Source: an uncultured Lachnospiraceae bacterium (lineage in GTDB: Bacteria > Bacillota > Clostridia > Lachnospirales > Lachnospiraceae). Taken from it: 36,309 nucleotides of DNA. The stretch spans positions 1 through 36,309 of the forward strand of contig CAJUMV010000039.1 in assembly GCA_910587715.1 (NCBI GenBank), in the 5' to 3' direction. A model generated the notes under the pieces. The model ran no database searches and was not told where the DNA came from. It worked only from the letters and a program-made list of their open reading frames with translations. Numbering within the stretch: position 1 is the first letter of the stretch; each line of letters opens with the position of its first letter. Positions 7,497-14,419 of the stretch are shown here, piece after piece. The position numbers were made by a program, and so were the translations under genes.

Positions 7497-9431
7497 TTAT
7501 CTTTCCGGAATCCACACCCGCATCTGGTTCAGTCCTCGATTTCCCCAAGTATAATAAGGCGTAAGCGTCACCTGACAAGGCTGCGCCTCCTGCTTTTCAA
7601 AGCTGTAAAGCTCCTCATTCACCGTCTCCCGATACCCTTCCGCATAAAGCTTCTGAATCCCGTACAATTCATCCGGCAGATATTCGCTGACCTTCACCTT
7701 TCCGTCCCTTTTCAGACTTAAGGAAAGGATATCGTTTTCATTATCCACACCTTCGGCACAGTAAATCAACGGTCCGCGCTGCAATGCTACTTTCCCCGTG
7801 TTCGCGGAAACACGATTGCTTGTATACACACGCCTTACCACCATGTCAAACGCTATCGTAATCACATCCTCTGCAGTATACTCCCCTCTCAGATAGGCAT
7901 ACCCGTCCTTAACCTCGCAGTCTGTTTCCTTCCCATTCAGAAGAATCTTTGTTTGTCTGCTCCATGCGGGAATGCGGACGGCCAGAGGCACCTCCATGCT
8001 GTCCTTTCCCTCCTTCGGCGCAAAGTGGTACTCCACGGTATTGTCATACGGATAATTAGTTTTCAGAATCACTTTACCGCCAAAACGGTCGCTCACATCA
8101 AGCGTCCCCGCGATAAACAGATGAGAAAACAGCGTGCCGGGTATCACATGCCACGCATACTCCTCCACTGAGCCCAAAAGCCTTGCCACATTGGGCGGGC
8201 AGCAGGCACAGGCAAACCACTTCGGTCTGACGGGCAGCGCATGCTTATGGGTCTGCGCCTCCCCGGAAATGCCGGGCAGTACCTCTAGCGGATTCACATA
8301 GAAAAATTTCGTGCCGTCAAGCTGCATCCCCGCCAGCACACAGTTATAAAGCGCCCGCTCCATCACGTCCGCATACTTGCCATTGTGCTCCAGATACAGC
8401 ATTTTGTTGGAGAAAAAAATCAGTCCGATTGCCGCACACGTCTCCGCATAAGCCGTATCATTGGGCAGATGGTCGTCCTTCGTGAACGCCTCGCCCTCAT
8501 AGGCGGAGCCGATAGCTCCCGTCACATACATTCTGTGTCGGGTGATATTGTTCCAGAGCGTCTTACAGGCATCAGCAAGCTCTCTGTCTCCCGTCTCCAT
8601 CGCCGCGTCAGCCATGCCCGTGTAAAGATACACCGCCCGGACGGCATGTCCCACCGCCTTGTCCTGCTGCCGCACCGACACGTAATTCTGGGCATATTCC
8701 TTATCATCAGGGTTGTTTCCCCAGACCCGCCAGGGATTTTTCTCCATTTCCTTCTTATAATAATCAGAGTCCACACCGCGCACATTGATAAAATGCAGTG
8801 CCAGCTCTTTATATCTCTCTTCCTTTGTGCTGCGGTACAACCGCATCAGCGCAAGCTCAATCTCCGGGTGCCCGGGATAGCCTTCCGCACCCTCCTCGAT
8901 AAAGTGGCGATAAATATGGTCAGCCATATCGCACATGATTTCCAAAAGCCGTGCTTTCCCCGTGCATTCCGCATACGCCACCGCCGCTTCTATCATATGT
9001 CCCGCACAGTACAGCTCATGCGCCTCGTGAAGATTCGTCCACCGCTTCTCCGGCTCCTTTACCGTAAAATATGTGTTGAGATAACCGTCCTTTTGCTGCG
9101 CCTCACCAATCAGTTCGATGATCTCATCGCACCGTTTCTCCAGCTCCTCATCGGGATTATGCGCCAGGGAATAAGCCGCGCCCTCCAGCCATTTCGCCAC
9201 ATCGCTATCCTGAAAAACCATACCGTAAAATTCACCGTCACAGCTCCCGGTTTTCAGTTTTTTCGCCGCCATGCGGAAATTTTCGATACAATGGCTCTTC
9301 TCCGCGCCCTCAATCTGGTCGTTTAACGCCCGCTCCTGATAAGGCAGCACCACATCCTTCACCAGCTTTTCATATCTGCCGAAAAAACCTTCCCCCACCG
9401 TAAAATCTTTGACTAACTTTAAATCGCCCAT
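7497..9431 (-). CDS. GH127 beta-L-arabinofuranosidase
   Basis: The product is a glycoside hydrolase of the DUF1680/GH127 family, which removes beta-L-arabinofuranose from arabino-oligosaccharides or hydroxyproline-linked arabinans. I chose the ATG at 9431 because GGAGG lies 8 nt upstream; the alternatives at 9446 and 9461 overlap or precede that site. The result is 644 residues. Key family residues are visible: TAYAETCAA (Glu330, Cys332) and CACCPPN (Cys410, Cys411). These match the Glu/Cys zinc centre used by characterised GH127 enzymes. An all-alpha barrel comes first, then a beta-sandwich region. No signal peptide is seen, so it is probably cytoplasmic. It lies between an AraC regulator (upstream) and a GH3 enzyme (downstream), all on one strand. 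Confidence 0.92.
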   Translation of the reverse strand: MGDLKLVKDFTVGEGFFGRYEKLVKDVVLPYQERALNDQIEGAEKSHCIENFRMAAKKLKTGSCDGEFYGMVFQDSDVAKWLEGAAYSLAHNPDEELEKRCDEIIELIGEAQQKDGYLNTYFTVKEPEKRWTNLHEAHELYCAGHMIEAAVAYAECTGKARLLEIMCDMADHIYRHFIEEGAEGYPGHPEIELALMRLYRSTKEERYKELALHFINVRGVDSDYYKKEMEKNPWRVWGNNPDDKEYAQNYVSVRQQDKAVGHAVRAVYLYTGMADAAMETGDRELADACKTLWNNITRHRMYVTGAIGSAYEGEAFTKDDHLPNDTAYAETCAAIGLIFFSNKMLYLEHNGKYADVMERALYNCVLAGMQLDGTKFFYVNPLEVLPGISGEAQTHKHALPVRPKWFACACCPPNVARLLGSVEEYAWHVIPGTLFSHLFIAGTLDVSDRFGGKVILKTNYPYDNTVEYHFAPKEGKDSMEVPLAVRIPAWSRQTKILLNGKETDCEVKDGYAYLRGEYTAEDVITIAFDMVVRRVYTSNRVSANTGKVALQRGPLIYCAEGVDNENDILSLSLKRDGKVKVSEYLPDELYGIQKLYAEGYRETVNEELYSFEKQEAQPCQVTLTPYYTWGNRGLNQMRVWIPER

Positions 9432-9508
9432 TCTTTTACCCTCCATATTTCCATGTATCACCCGAAATGCGCCTATCCTGCAAAATTCTCTACAGTCTGT
9501 CCCTGCGC

Positions 9509-9563
9509 CTTATAACATGTATTATATTCTGAATTCTTCGCTTATAAAATGGATTATATTCTG
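9509..9563 (-). promoter_or_regulatory. Candidate AraC operator: two 23-bp direct repeats in the GH127 promoter
   Basis: Positions 9509-9531 and 9541-9563 match at 21 of 23 bases, with a 32-bp period (about three helical turns). On the minus strand each copy contains CAGAATATAAT. The TATAAT of the copy nearer GH127 (9521-9526) can serve as its -10 box. The hexamer at -35 (TTTTAT) is poor, as expected for an activator-dependent promoter. The adjacent AraC-family gene ends 12 bp away. Confidence 0.6.
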
Positions 9564-9574
9564 CTATATTTGTA

Positions 9575-10462
9575 TTATTTTCCGATTCTGTATTCTGAGG
9601 GCGTACAGCCGTAGACTTCCTTAAAGGCTCTGGCAAAATAACTCATCTCCTGAAAACCGCAGCTCTCCGCAATCACCGATATCTTATCCGTGGTGAGCTG
9701 CAGCTTGATTGCCGCCTGCTGGAGACGGTAGGATTTCAGATAGGCAATCGGGGTTGTATTGATGGTCGCACGGAAACACCGAATACACTCGCTGGCGCTG
9801 ATGGCGCAGGCGGATGCGATGTCCTCTATCGTAAGCTCCCTGTCATAATTTGCCTGAATAAAGCTCAGCATCTCCTTGATTCTCGCATTGTCCCGCTGCG
9901 CCTTGCCAAAAGACTTTTTACTGACAACCGGCTGATTTTCCGAAAGCAATGCCACAGCTGTAGACAACTCGTTACGAATCCGTATCTCAAAGCCGAACGG
10001 TTCCTGCGCGGCTGACTGCCAGAGGAAACCCAGACAATCCAAAACCTGTTTCTGCCAGACCACATCCGGCGTCAGATAAAAGCCCGGACACGCCTGATTT
10101 TCCATCAGGGGTTTCAGGTACTTCTGCCAGATGATATTGTCCGTACTGCCGCTGACCGCTCGCGGATGAAACACCACGGAATGAATCTCACAAGTATCGC
10201 CATCTGACGAAACCGCGGCGTGCAGGATATTACTGTTAATGAAAAAACCTTCTCCGGCATAGATTCTGCGGCTGTCGGAGCCCGTCTCAACAACAACGGA
10301 TCCATTTACAATCAACCCCAGCTCCAGCTCATTATGCCAATGCCACGCGATTTCATCCCCGGGCAGCAGATCCAGATAGCAAGCCACCGGAAACAGGCGT
10401 GTTCCATGCTTTCGCAGCTCTTCCCCCTGCATGTTTGTCTGTACACTGCACGGTAAAATCAT
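9575..10462 (-). CDS. AraC-family regulator beside the glycosidases
   Basis: This is a 295-residue DNA-binding regulator. The N-terminal cupin-like sensor domain contains AWHWHNELELGLIVNG and AGEGFFINSNILH, the pattern of sugar-sensing AraC proteins. The C-terminal double helix-turn-helix spans about 190-295, with ASACAISASECIRCF and ending in ARAFKEVYGCTPSEYR. The ATG at 10462 has GGGAG upstream. Its own promoter is visible further up. GH127 and GH3 follow on the same strand, so it most likely activates them in response to an arabinose-containing oligosaccharide. That link is inferred from context and from the repeats in the GH127 promoter. Confidence 0.9.
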   Translation of the reverse strand: MILPCSVQTNMQGEELRKHGTRLFPVACYLDLLPGDEIAWHWHNELELGLIVNGSVVVETGSDSRRIYAGEGFFINSNILHAAVSSDGDTCEIHSVVFHPRAVSGSTDNIIWQKYLKPLMENQACPGFYLTPDVVWQKQVLDCLGFLWQSAAQEPFGFEIRIRNELSTAVALLSENQPVVSKKSFGKAQRDNARIKEMLSFIQANYDRELTIEDIASACAISASECIRCFRATINTTPIAYLKSYRLQQAAIKLQLTTDKISVIAESCGFQEMSYFARAFKEVYGCTPSEYRIGK

Positions 10463-10490
10463 CTGCCGTATCTCCCTTCCTGTTTTCTAT

Positions 10491-10518
10491 ATTGTAGATA
10501 TTTACTTGAAAAATTCAA
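10491..10518 (-). promoter_or_regulatory. Promoter of the AraC gene
   Basis: On the minus strand TTGAAT (10513-10518) is followed after 16 bp by TACAAT (10491-10496), about 29 bp before the start codon. This fits a housekeeping sigma promoter. Confidence 0.5.
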
Positions 10519-10576
10519 TTTTGGAAATATAATCCTACATAATGCGTATTTATTCCTAACATTATCTTCCTATTTG

Positions 10577-10589
10577 ATGATATTATCAT
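10577..10589. repeat. 13-bp palindrome in the divergent intergenic region
   Basis: ATGATATTATCAT is a perfect palindrome lying between the minus-strand AraC gene and the plus-strand HPr-like gene. It is A/T-rich, so chance is possible. It could be an operator for either gene. Confidence 0.3.
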
Positions 10590-10669
10590 ATCACAAGGTA
10601 ACACAAAAGAAAAGACCAATCGCAACCCGAAAATAAAATCCATATCAAATTTAGAAGGGAGAGGAAATT

Positions 10670-10912
10670 ATGTATAAGATTAATATCAGAAGAATCAACA
10701 ACACAGAAAAATTTATCCAGATGGTAGAAAACAGCAGCGGAAAAGTCTTTCTGCAGCTTCCCAACGAAACATTCTGCGACTTAAAACAGAATACAGCGGC
10801 GCTGCAAATGCTCCGGATGATTAACCCGGGGGAAATCTGGCTGGATCTTTTCCTGACAGACACACAGGACAGTTACAATTTCATGGCTTATATGGTAGGC
10901 GCGGGGGCTTAA
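10670..10912 (+). CDS. Small HPr-like protein lacking the active-site histidine
   Basis: This 80-residue protein has a strong ribosome binding site (AAGGGAGAGG) before ATG. The order of elements and spacing resemble the PTS phosphocarrier HPr: a first strand, a helix, then VFLQLPNE, CDLKQNTAALQML (compare the LKSIMGVMSL region of HPr), GEIWLDLFL, and a final helix. The HARP motif with the phosphorylatable His is absent; the equivalent region reads RRINNTEK. If the fold is right, it would be a non-phosphorylated regulator or binding protein. The similarity is judged by eye and is moderate. The gene stands alone on the plus strand between two minus-strand transcription units. Confidence 0.6.
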   Translation: MYKINIRRINNTEKFIQMVENSSGKVFLQLPNETFCDLKQNTAALQMLRMINPGEIWLDLFLTDTQDSYNFMAYMVGAGA

Positions 10913-10922
10913 AAAGCCCCCG
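10902..10922 (+). terminator. G/C hairpin at the end of the HPr-like gene
   Basis: A 9-bp stem CGGGGGCTT/AAGCCCCCG with an AAA loop overlaps the stop codon of the HPr-like gene. Only TCTTCC follows, so as a terminator it is strong in stem and weak in T-tract. It may also serve the converging HAD gene. Confidence 0.55.
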
Positions 10923-10978
10923 TCTTCCATGGGCAGGGACCCGGACTCGCAAGCCCGCCGATTGCCGTTTACATCCTG

Positions 10979-11776
10979 CTATCCGATTGCCGCAATCAGC
11001 CCGTGTTCCACACAATAATGATAAACTCCATCGTCCGCCGCATGTCCGCAGATATCGTCCGCCACCGCTTTCAATTCCTCCGAGCCATTCGCCATCGCAA
11101 CGCCCGTGCCCACCGCTTGCAGCATATCTATATCATTGTTGCCGTCTCCGAAAGCAAGGGCTTCCTCATTTGTCAGATGGTAATGCGCGAGCACATTTGC
11201 AATCCCGACTCCTTTTCCGCTGTCCGCCGGAATGATATCTACCGCCCGGTCCCACCACGCCGCTATCTTCGCGTTTTTCACATCCTGCAGAAACGCCGGA
11301 TATTCGCTTTCCCGCCCTCCCGACATAATCTGGTATATCTCGCCATTCTCTACCATCTCATCAAAATCATCGGATACATCCACATCCAGCTTGGCAAGAG
11401 AAAAATACTTTACCAAATCCGCATCTTTTCCATTTGCGGCAAGCCTTTCCGGCGTGGCGGCAGATACAGGTCTGTTGATGGCGGCGGCATTTTTTACAAT
11501 CTGTTTCGCATCTTCGGTGGAGAGAGGATTTTTGTAGATAACCTGCTGTCTGGTATAACAGTACGAACCGTTAAACGTGAGAAACACATCCGGTTCCCAT
11601 CCTTCAAAACGCGGCACCGTCATCGGCGACCTTCCCGTCGAAAGACAGAGAATGATATTGCGCTCCTTCAGCCGGATTAGTGTCTCCAGCGTCCTTGCCG
11701 ATATTTGTCTTTTGTGAATATCAATCAGTGTACCGTCGATATCAAAAAAGATAATTTTAATATTGTCCAGACTCAT
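10979..11776 (-). CDS. Cof-type HAD-superfamily phosphatase
   Basis: This is a 265-residue cytoplasmic hydrolase of the HAD IIB (Cof) group, which dephosphorylates sugar phosphates and related small metabolites. Motif I is FFDIDGTL (Asp12, Asp14), motif II is CLSTGRSP, and motif IV is AFGDGNNDIDML, with a conserved Lys in SGKGVG upstream of it. The cap lies between motifs II and III. The ATG has GGAGG upstream. It starts 43 bp after the AraC-family gene on the same strand with no terminator between, so the two are probably an operon. The substrate cannot be read from the sequence. Confidence 0.88.
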   Translation of the reverse strand: MSLDNIKIIFFDIDGTLIDIHKRQISARTLETLIRLKERNIILCLSTGRSPMTVPRFEGWEPDVFLTFNGSYCYTRQQVIYKNPLSTEDAKQIVKNAAAINRPVSAATPERLAANGKDADLVKYFSLAKLDVDVSDDFDEMVENGEIYQIMSGGRESEYPAFLQDVKNAKIAAWWDRAVDIIPADSGKGVGIANVLAHYHLTNEEALAFGDGNNDIDMLQAVGTGVAMANGSEELKAVADDICGHAADDGVYHYCVEHGLIAAIG

Positions 11777-11819
11777 AGCTAAACTTCCTCCTTCAATGTG
11801 TAAATGACCCTACGGGATA

Positions 11820-12677
11820 TCAAATCCCCGGAATATACGTCCTGCGGTACTCGCTGGGCGAGCATCCCTGCTCCGCACGAAACACTTTGCTGAAATAAAA
11901 CACATCTGAAAACCCCGTAAGTTGCGCAATGTCCGTAACCGGCTTGTCCGTCTCCTTCAAAAGCTGCTTCGCCCTGCGCAGACGCAGCGTCCGCTGATAC
12001 TCCCGGATCGTCTGACCCGTCTCCTCCTTAAAGAGCGTACCCGCATATTTATAAGAAAGGCCGCAGACCGTCTCCACCTCTTTCGCCTCAAAACTCTCTG
12101 CATAATGCGCCTGCATGTATTCTTGCAGCTTTTTCACATATACATTTTGTACGGAATCTCCCAGCGCGCTCTTCTCACATTCCAGAAAAATCTGCCACAG
12201 CCTCACCGAAGCCTGCGGAATATTCCCATGCACATGCGCCTCTATCATTTTCTCAAAATTCTTTTGTATCTGCCGCATATGCTCACAGTCCGTCAGCTTC
12301 GGCAGCGTAATGTACTTTTCATTGTCATGCGGCGACAGACAAACCTTCGTATCATAATATATATTCCGCGGAAGCTCCTCCATCTGCACATCCGGCTCCT
12401 CACAGTAAAAATGCGCATAATACCAGGCAGAGCCTTCTTCAAAGGGCTTTTCTCCCCAATGGTGCACTCCGCTTTTTAAGAAAAAAAGGCGGTGCGGCAA
12501 AAGCTCATAGCGAACGCCGTCTTCTATGATTTCCATGGAACCCCTGAGCAGATAAATCGCCACATGAAACGGTACCGTCCGGACCGCATGTATCATTCTG
12601 CCAAACGACACACTGTAGTCAGCCTCGCAGATAAAGGGCATGGCGTTACATGGAATTTTGAGCGCATGTCTGTCCAC
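11820..12677 (-). CDS. AraC-family regulator upstream of the HAD phosphatase
   Basis: This is a sugar-type AraC regulator. I place the start at the GTG at 12677, which follows GGGGGAAGG and gives 285 residues. An in-frame ATG at 12809 would add 44 residues that look non-coding (LYITAFFFANDK) and have no ribosome binding site. The N-terminal cupin domain contains VPFHVAIYLLRGSMEI and LFFLKSGVHHWGEKP. The C-terminal HTH pair includes VETVCGLSYKYAGTLFKEETG and FSKVFRAEQGCSPSEYR. The only cotranscribed gene visible is the HAD phosphatase, so the regulon probably includes targets elsewhere. Confidence 0.85.
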   Translation of the reverse strand: MDRHALKIPCNAMPFICEADYSVSFGRMIHAVRTVPFHVAIYLLRGSMEIIEDGVRYELLPHRLFFLKSGVHHWGEKPFEEGSAWYYAHFYCEEPDVQMEELPRNIYYDTKVCLSPHDNEKYITLPKLTDCEHMRQIQKNFEKMIEAHVHGNIPQASVRLWQIFLECEKSALGDSVQNVYVKKLQEYMQAHYAESFEAKEVETVCGLSYKYAGTLFKEETGQTIREYQRTLRLRRAKQLLKETDKPVTDIAQLTGFSDVFYFSKVFRAEQGCSPSEYRRTYIPGI

Positions 12678-12828
12678 TGGCTTCCTTCCCCCTAAAATCC
12701 ATTTCGTTCCCGTAAATAATACCGCGCTTATTTTATCGTTCGCAAAGAAAAAAGCAGTTATATACAGTCTATCATAACATAAATGATTACAAATGGGGGA
12801 TTTATGCAAAATTATTCGCTCAGAAACA

Positions 12829-12858
12829 TTGACAATACCCTTAAGAATGTTGTATTAT
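12829..12858 (+). promoter_or_regulatory. tRNA-Pro promoter
   Basis: A consensus TTGACA (12829-12834) is separated by 18 bp from TATTAT (12853-12858). The tRNA begins 17 bp further on. This is a typical strong stable-RNA promoter. Confidence 0.75.
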
Positions 12859-12875
12859 CATAGTTGTTCATAAAG

Positions 12876-12949
12876 CGAAGCGTGGCTCAGTTTGGTAGAG
12901 CGCTGCGTTCGGGACGCAGAGGTCGCAGGTTCAAATCCTGTCGCTTCGA
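12876..12949 (+). tRNA. tRNA-Pro (anticodon CGG)
   Basis: The cloverleaf folds with acceptor stem CGAAGCG/CGCTTCG, D-arm TGGCTCAGTTTGGTAGAGCG, anticodon stem CTGCG/CGCAG with loop TTCGGGA, and T-arm GCAGGTTCAAATCCTGT. The discriminator is A and the CCA end is not encoded. It has its own promoter and terminator. Confidence 0.95.
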
Positions 12950-12963
12950 CTGACAGAAAAGGC

Positions 12964-13003
12964 GAAAACATCAGGTTTTTTGAAAATCTGGTGTTTTCTT
13001 TTT
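12964..13003 (+). terminator. Terminator of tRNA-Pro
   Basis: An 11-bp stem GAAAACATCAG/CTGGTGTTTTC (one G-T pair, 12964-12974 with 12988-12998) is followed by TTTTTG. An outer GACAGAAAA/TTTTTGTC pairing extends it. Confidence 0.8.
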
Positions 13004-13036
13004 GTCTGGCATCCTTTGTTTTCTAGCATTTTCTTA

Positions 13037-13372
13037 CTATATTCGAACCATATTCCCTATCGCCTCTTCAACAGCCGCATTTAAACTTTTTCCGTGTTCT
13101 ATCGCATAAACAGCAATATTCCGATGAAGTTCCGGACTAATCCTAACATTAAATGTCCCTTTATATGGTTGTTCCGGTTCCACATTTCTTTCTTTGCAAT
13201 CTGCTAAATATTCATCAACTACATTCTGAAAATCCTGTTCCAGTTCCTGTACAGAATCCCCCTCATAAGATAATAAAGATTTTATCCCTACAACTTTTCC
13301 AAAAAGACAACTGTCTTCTTTTGAATATTCCACTGTTCCGTTATAATTTTTGTAAAACAATAAACTACTCAT
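13037..13372 (-). CDS. hicB: HicB-type antitoxin
   Basis: This is the 111-residue antitoxin of a type II HicAB module. The N-terminal half (YNGTVEYSKEDSCLFGKVVG, SVQELEQDFQNVVDEYL) is the partially degraded RNase-H-like HicB fold that binds HicA. The C-terminal FNVRISPELHRNIAVYAIEHG is a ribbon-helix-helix DNA-binding segment, so it should autorepress the operon. Its ATG overlaps the hicA stop codon by ATGA, indicating translational coupling. The pair sits immediately after tRNA-Pro on the opposite strand. Confidence 0.88.
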   Translation of the reverse strand: MSSLLFYKNYNGTVEYSKEDSCLFGKVVGIKSLLSYEGDSVQELEQDFQNVVDEYLADCKERNVEPEQPYKGTFNVRISPELHRNIAVYAIEHGKSLNAAVEEAIGNMVRI

Positions 13373-13620
13373 AACAATCCATCCTTTCTTAACTTCTCTA
13401 TCACCTGTTCTAACACATACCTCTTTAAAATTCCATCCGGATGCGGTTTATGGAAATTTATTACTTCATTACTTCCATCTTTTATAAATTTTACTCCTGA
13501 ACCGGTTCCCCCCTGTTTTAATTCATACCCAAAATATGACAACAGAGATTCCATTTCATCAAAAGTAAAGTCTTTTGGTTTCTTCATTAATTTATCAATT
13601 AGTTTATCTTTTTTACTCAC
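13369..13620 (-). CDS. hicA: HicA-type mRNA interferase toxin
   Basis: The product is an 83-residue toxin with the dsRBD-like HicA fold. HicA toxins bind and cleave mRNA to stop translation until neutralised by HicB. The start is GTG with AAGGAG 8 nt upstream. The region GGTGSGVKF corresponds to the usual GSH/GSR motif, with Gly in place of the His or Arg. The conserved FHKPHPDG (His57, His60) and the final helix YVLEQVIEKL are intact. It is upstream of hicB in the normal toxin-first order. Whether the Gly substitution reduces activity cannot be judged from sequence. Confidence 0.85.
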   Translation of the reverse strand: MSKKDKLIDKLMKKPKDFTFDEMESLLSYFGYELKQGGTGSGVKFIKDGSNEVINFHKPHPDGILKRYVLEQVIEKLRKDGLL

Positions 13621-13630
13621 AGTATTTCTC

Positions 13631-13658
13631 CTTTGTAAATAATATACTACTTTGTAAA
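13631..13658 (-). promoter_or_regulatory. hicAB promoter with a 9-bp direct repeat
   Basis: On the minus strand TTTACAAAG occurs twice (13650-13658 and 13631-13639), 19 bp apart, flanking TAGTATATTA, which can supply the -10 box. The arrangement suggests an operator for HicB autoregulation. The downstream copy overlaps the ribosome binding site of hicA. Confidence 0.45.
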
Positions 13659-13762
13659 AAAATATGCAACTATTTTTAGTTGCTATTTGCTATATTATAG
13701 CAGCACCTAATATTACTTTCGTACTTCTGAATAATCCCCCAAAAATCGGACATTCTGAGAAC

Positions 13763-14332
13763 ATGAAAACAAACCCTGCATCCGATCGTTTCTATTTTTA
13801 TGTTCTCCTTTTCTTTGTCACCGCCTTCGCAGGCTGGCTCTGGGAAGTTTTGCTGTTCTTTTTCACGGAGCACGCCTTCATCAACCGCGGTGTATATGAG
13901 GGACCGTACCTCCCAATTTACGGAGCCGGCGGGCTCTTACTCTGTATGCTGCTTTCCCGCCTGAAAAAAAGACCGTTTCTTGTATTTTCGCTGTCCCTTT
14001 CCATCTGCACGGTTCTGGAATATCTGACCAGCTATTTTCTCGAGCATAGATGGGGCGTCCGCTGGTGGGATTACAGCGGTCATTTTTTTAATATAAACGG
14101 ACGGGTCTGCCTTCTGGGAGCGGTTGTTTTCGGTCTTGGCGGGACGGCTTTAGTTTGTCTGTTTTTGCCCTTCTATGAAAAACGATTCGAACGAATCACC
14201 CCCGGGTGGCGTAAAGCCGTCTGCCTTTTCCTTTTGCTGGTATTTATAATAGACGGCGCCCGCTGCGCCATGCGTCCGAACACAGGCGTCGGTATTTCTT
14301 TTTCATCCAAAGATTTTTCCATTTTTCCTTAA
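13763..14332 (+). CDS. PF06541-type integral membrane protein (putative ABC-transporter type IV)
   Basis: This membrane protein has about five predicted helices in 189 residues. Diagnostic stretches are FVTAFAGWLWEVLLFF, YEGPYLPIYGAGGLL, and RWWDYSGHFFNINGRVCLLG; these conserved Trp/Gly-rich motifs mark the family named CmpB or putative ABC-transporter type IV. Transport has not been demonstrated for the family as far as I know. I prefer the ATG at 13763. An in-frame ATG at 13664 lies upstream of the likely promoter (TATTAT near 13701) and has no ribosome binding site. The gene diverges from hicAB and precedes the antiporter gene. Confidence 0.75.
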   Translation: MKTNPASDRFYFYVLLFFVTAFAGWLWEVLLFFFTEHAFINRGVYEGPYLPIYGAGGLLLCMLLSRLKKRPFLVFSLSLSICTVLEYLTSYFLEHRWGVRWWDYSGHFFNINGRVCLLGAVVFGLGGTALVCLFLPFYEKRFERITPGWRKAVCLFLLLVFIIDGARCAMRPNTGVGISFSSKDFSIFP

Positions 14333-14359
14333 AATGTTTGCAAACGCTCTCCATATCTC

Positions 14360-14388
14360 TTGTTTTTTCCTCATAAAAGGTGTATTCT
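14360..14388 (+). promoter_or_regulatory. Probable promoter of the antiporter gene
   Basis: TTGTTT (14360-14365) is followed after 17 bp by TATTCT (14383-14388), 31 bp before the ATG. The match is moderate. Confidence 0.4.
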
Positions 14389-14419
14389 TATGTAGCGAAT
14401 TTTTGTGGGGAGGTTTGTT

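Noticed and set aside
7312..7578. Short minus-strand frame between the glycosidase genes
   Set aside because: It runs through the hairpin block and into the GH127 3' end in another frame; no start signal or domain.
8385..9326. Open frame of 313 residues on the plus strand
   Set aside because: It lies wholly opposite the GH127 gene, has no ribosome binding site, and its composition is rich in His, Arg and Leu as expected for an antisense shadow.
11003..11680. Open frame of 225 residues on the plus strand
   Set aside because: It is antisense to the HAD phosphatase with its conserved motifs, and has no recognisable domain.
12950..13036. Integration attachment site at the tRNA-Pro 3' end
   Set aside because: I looked for a second copy of the tRNA 3' end within the window and saw none, and there is no integrase gene.
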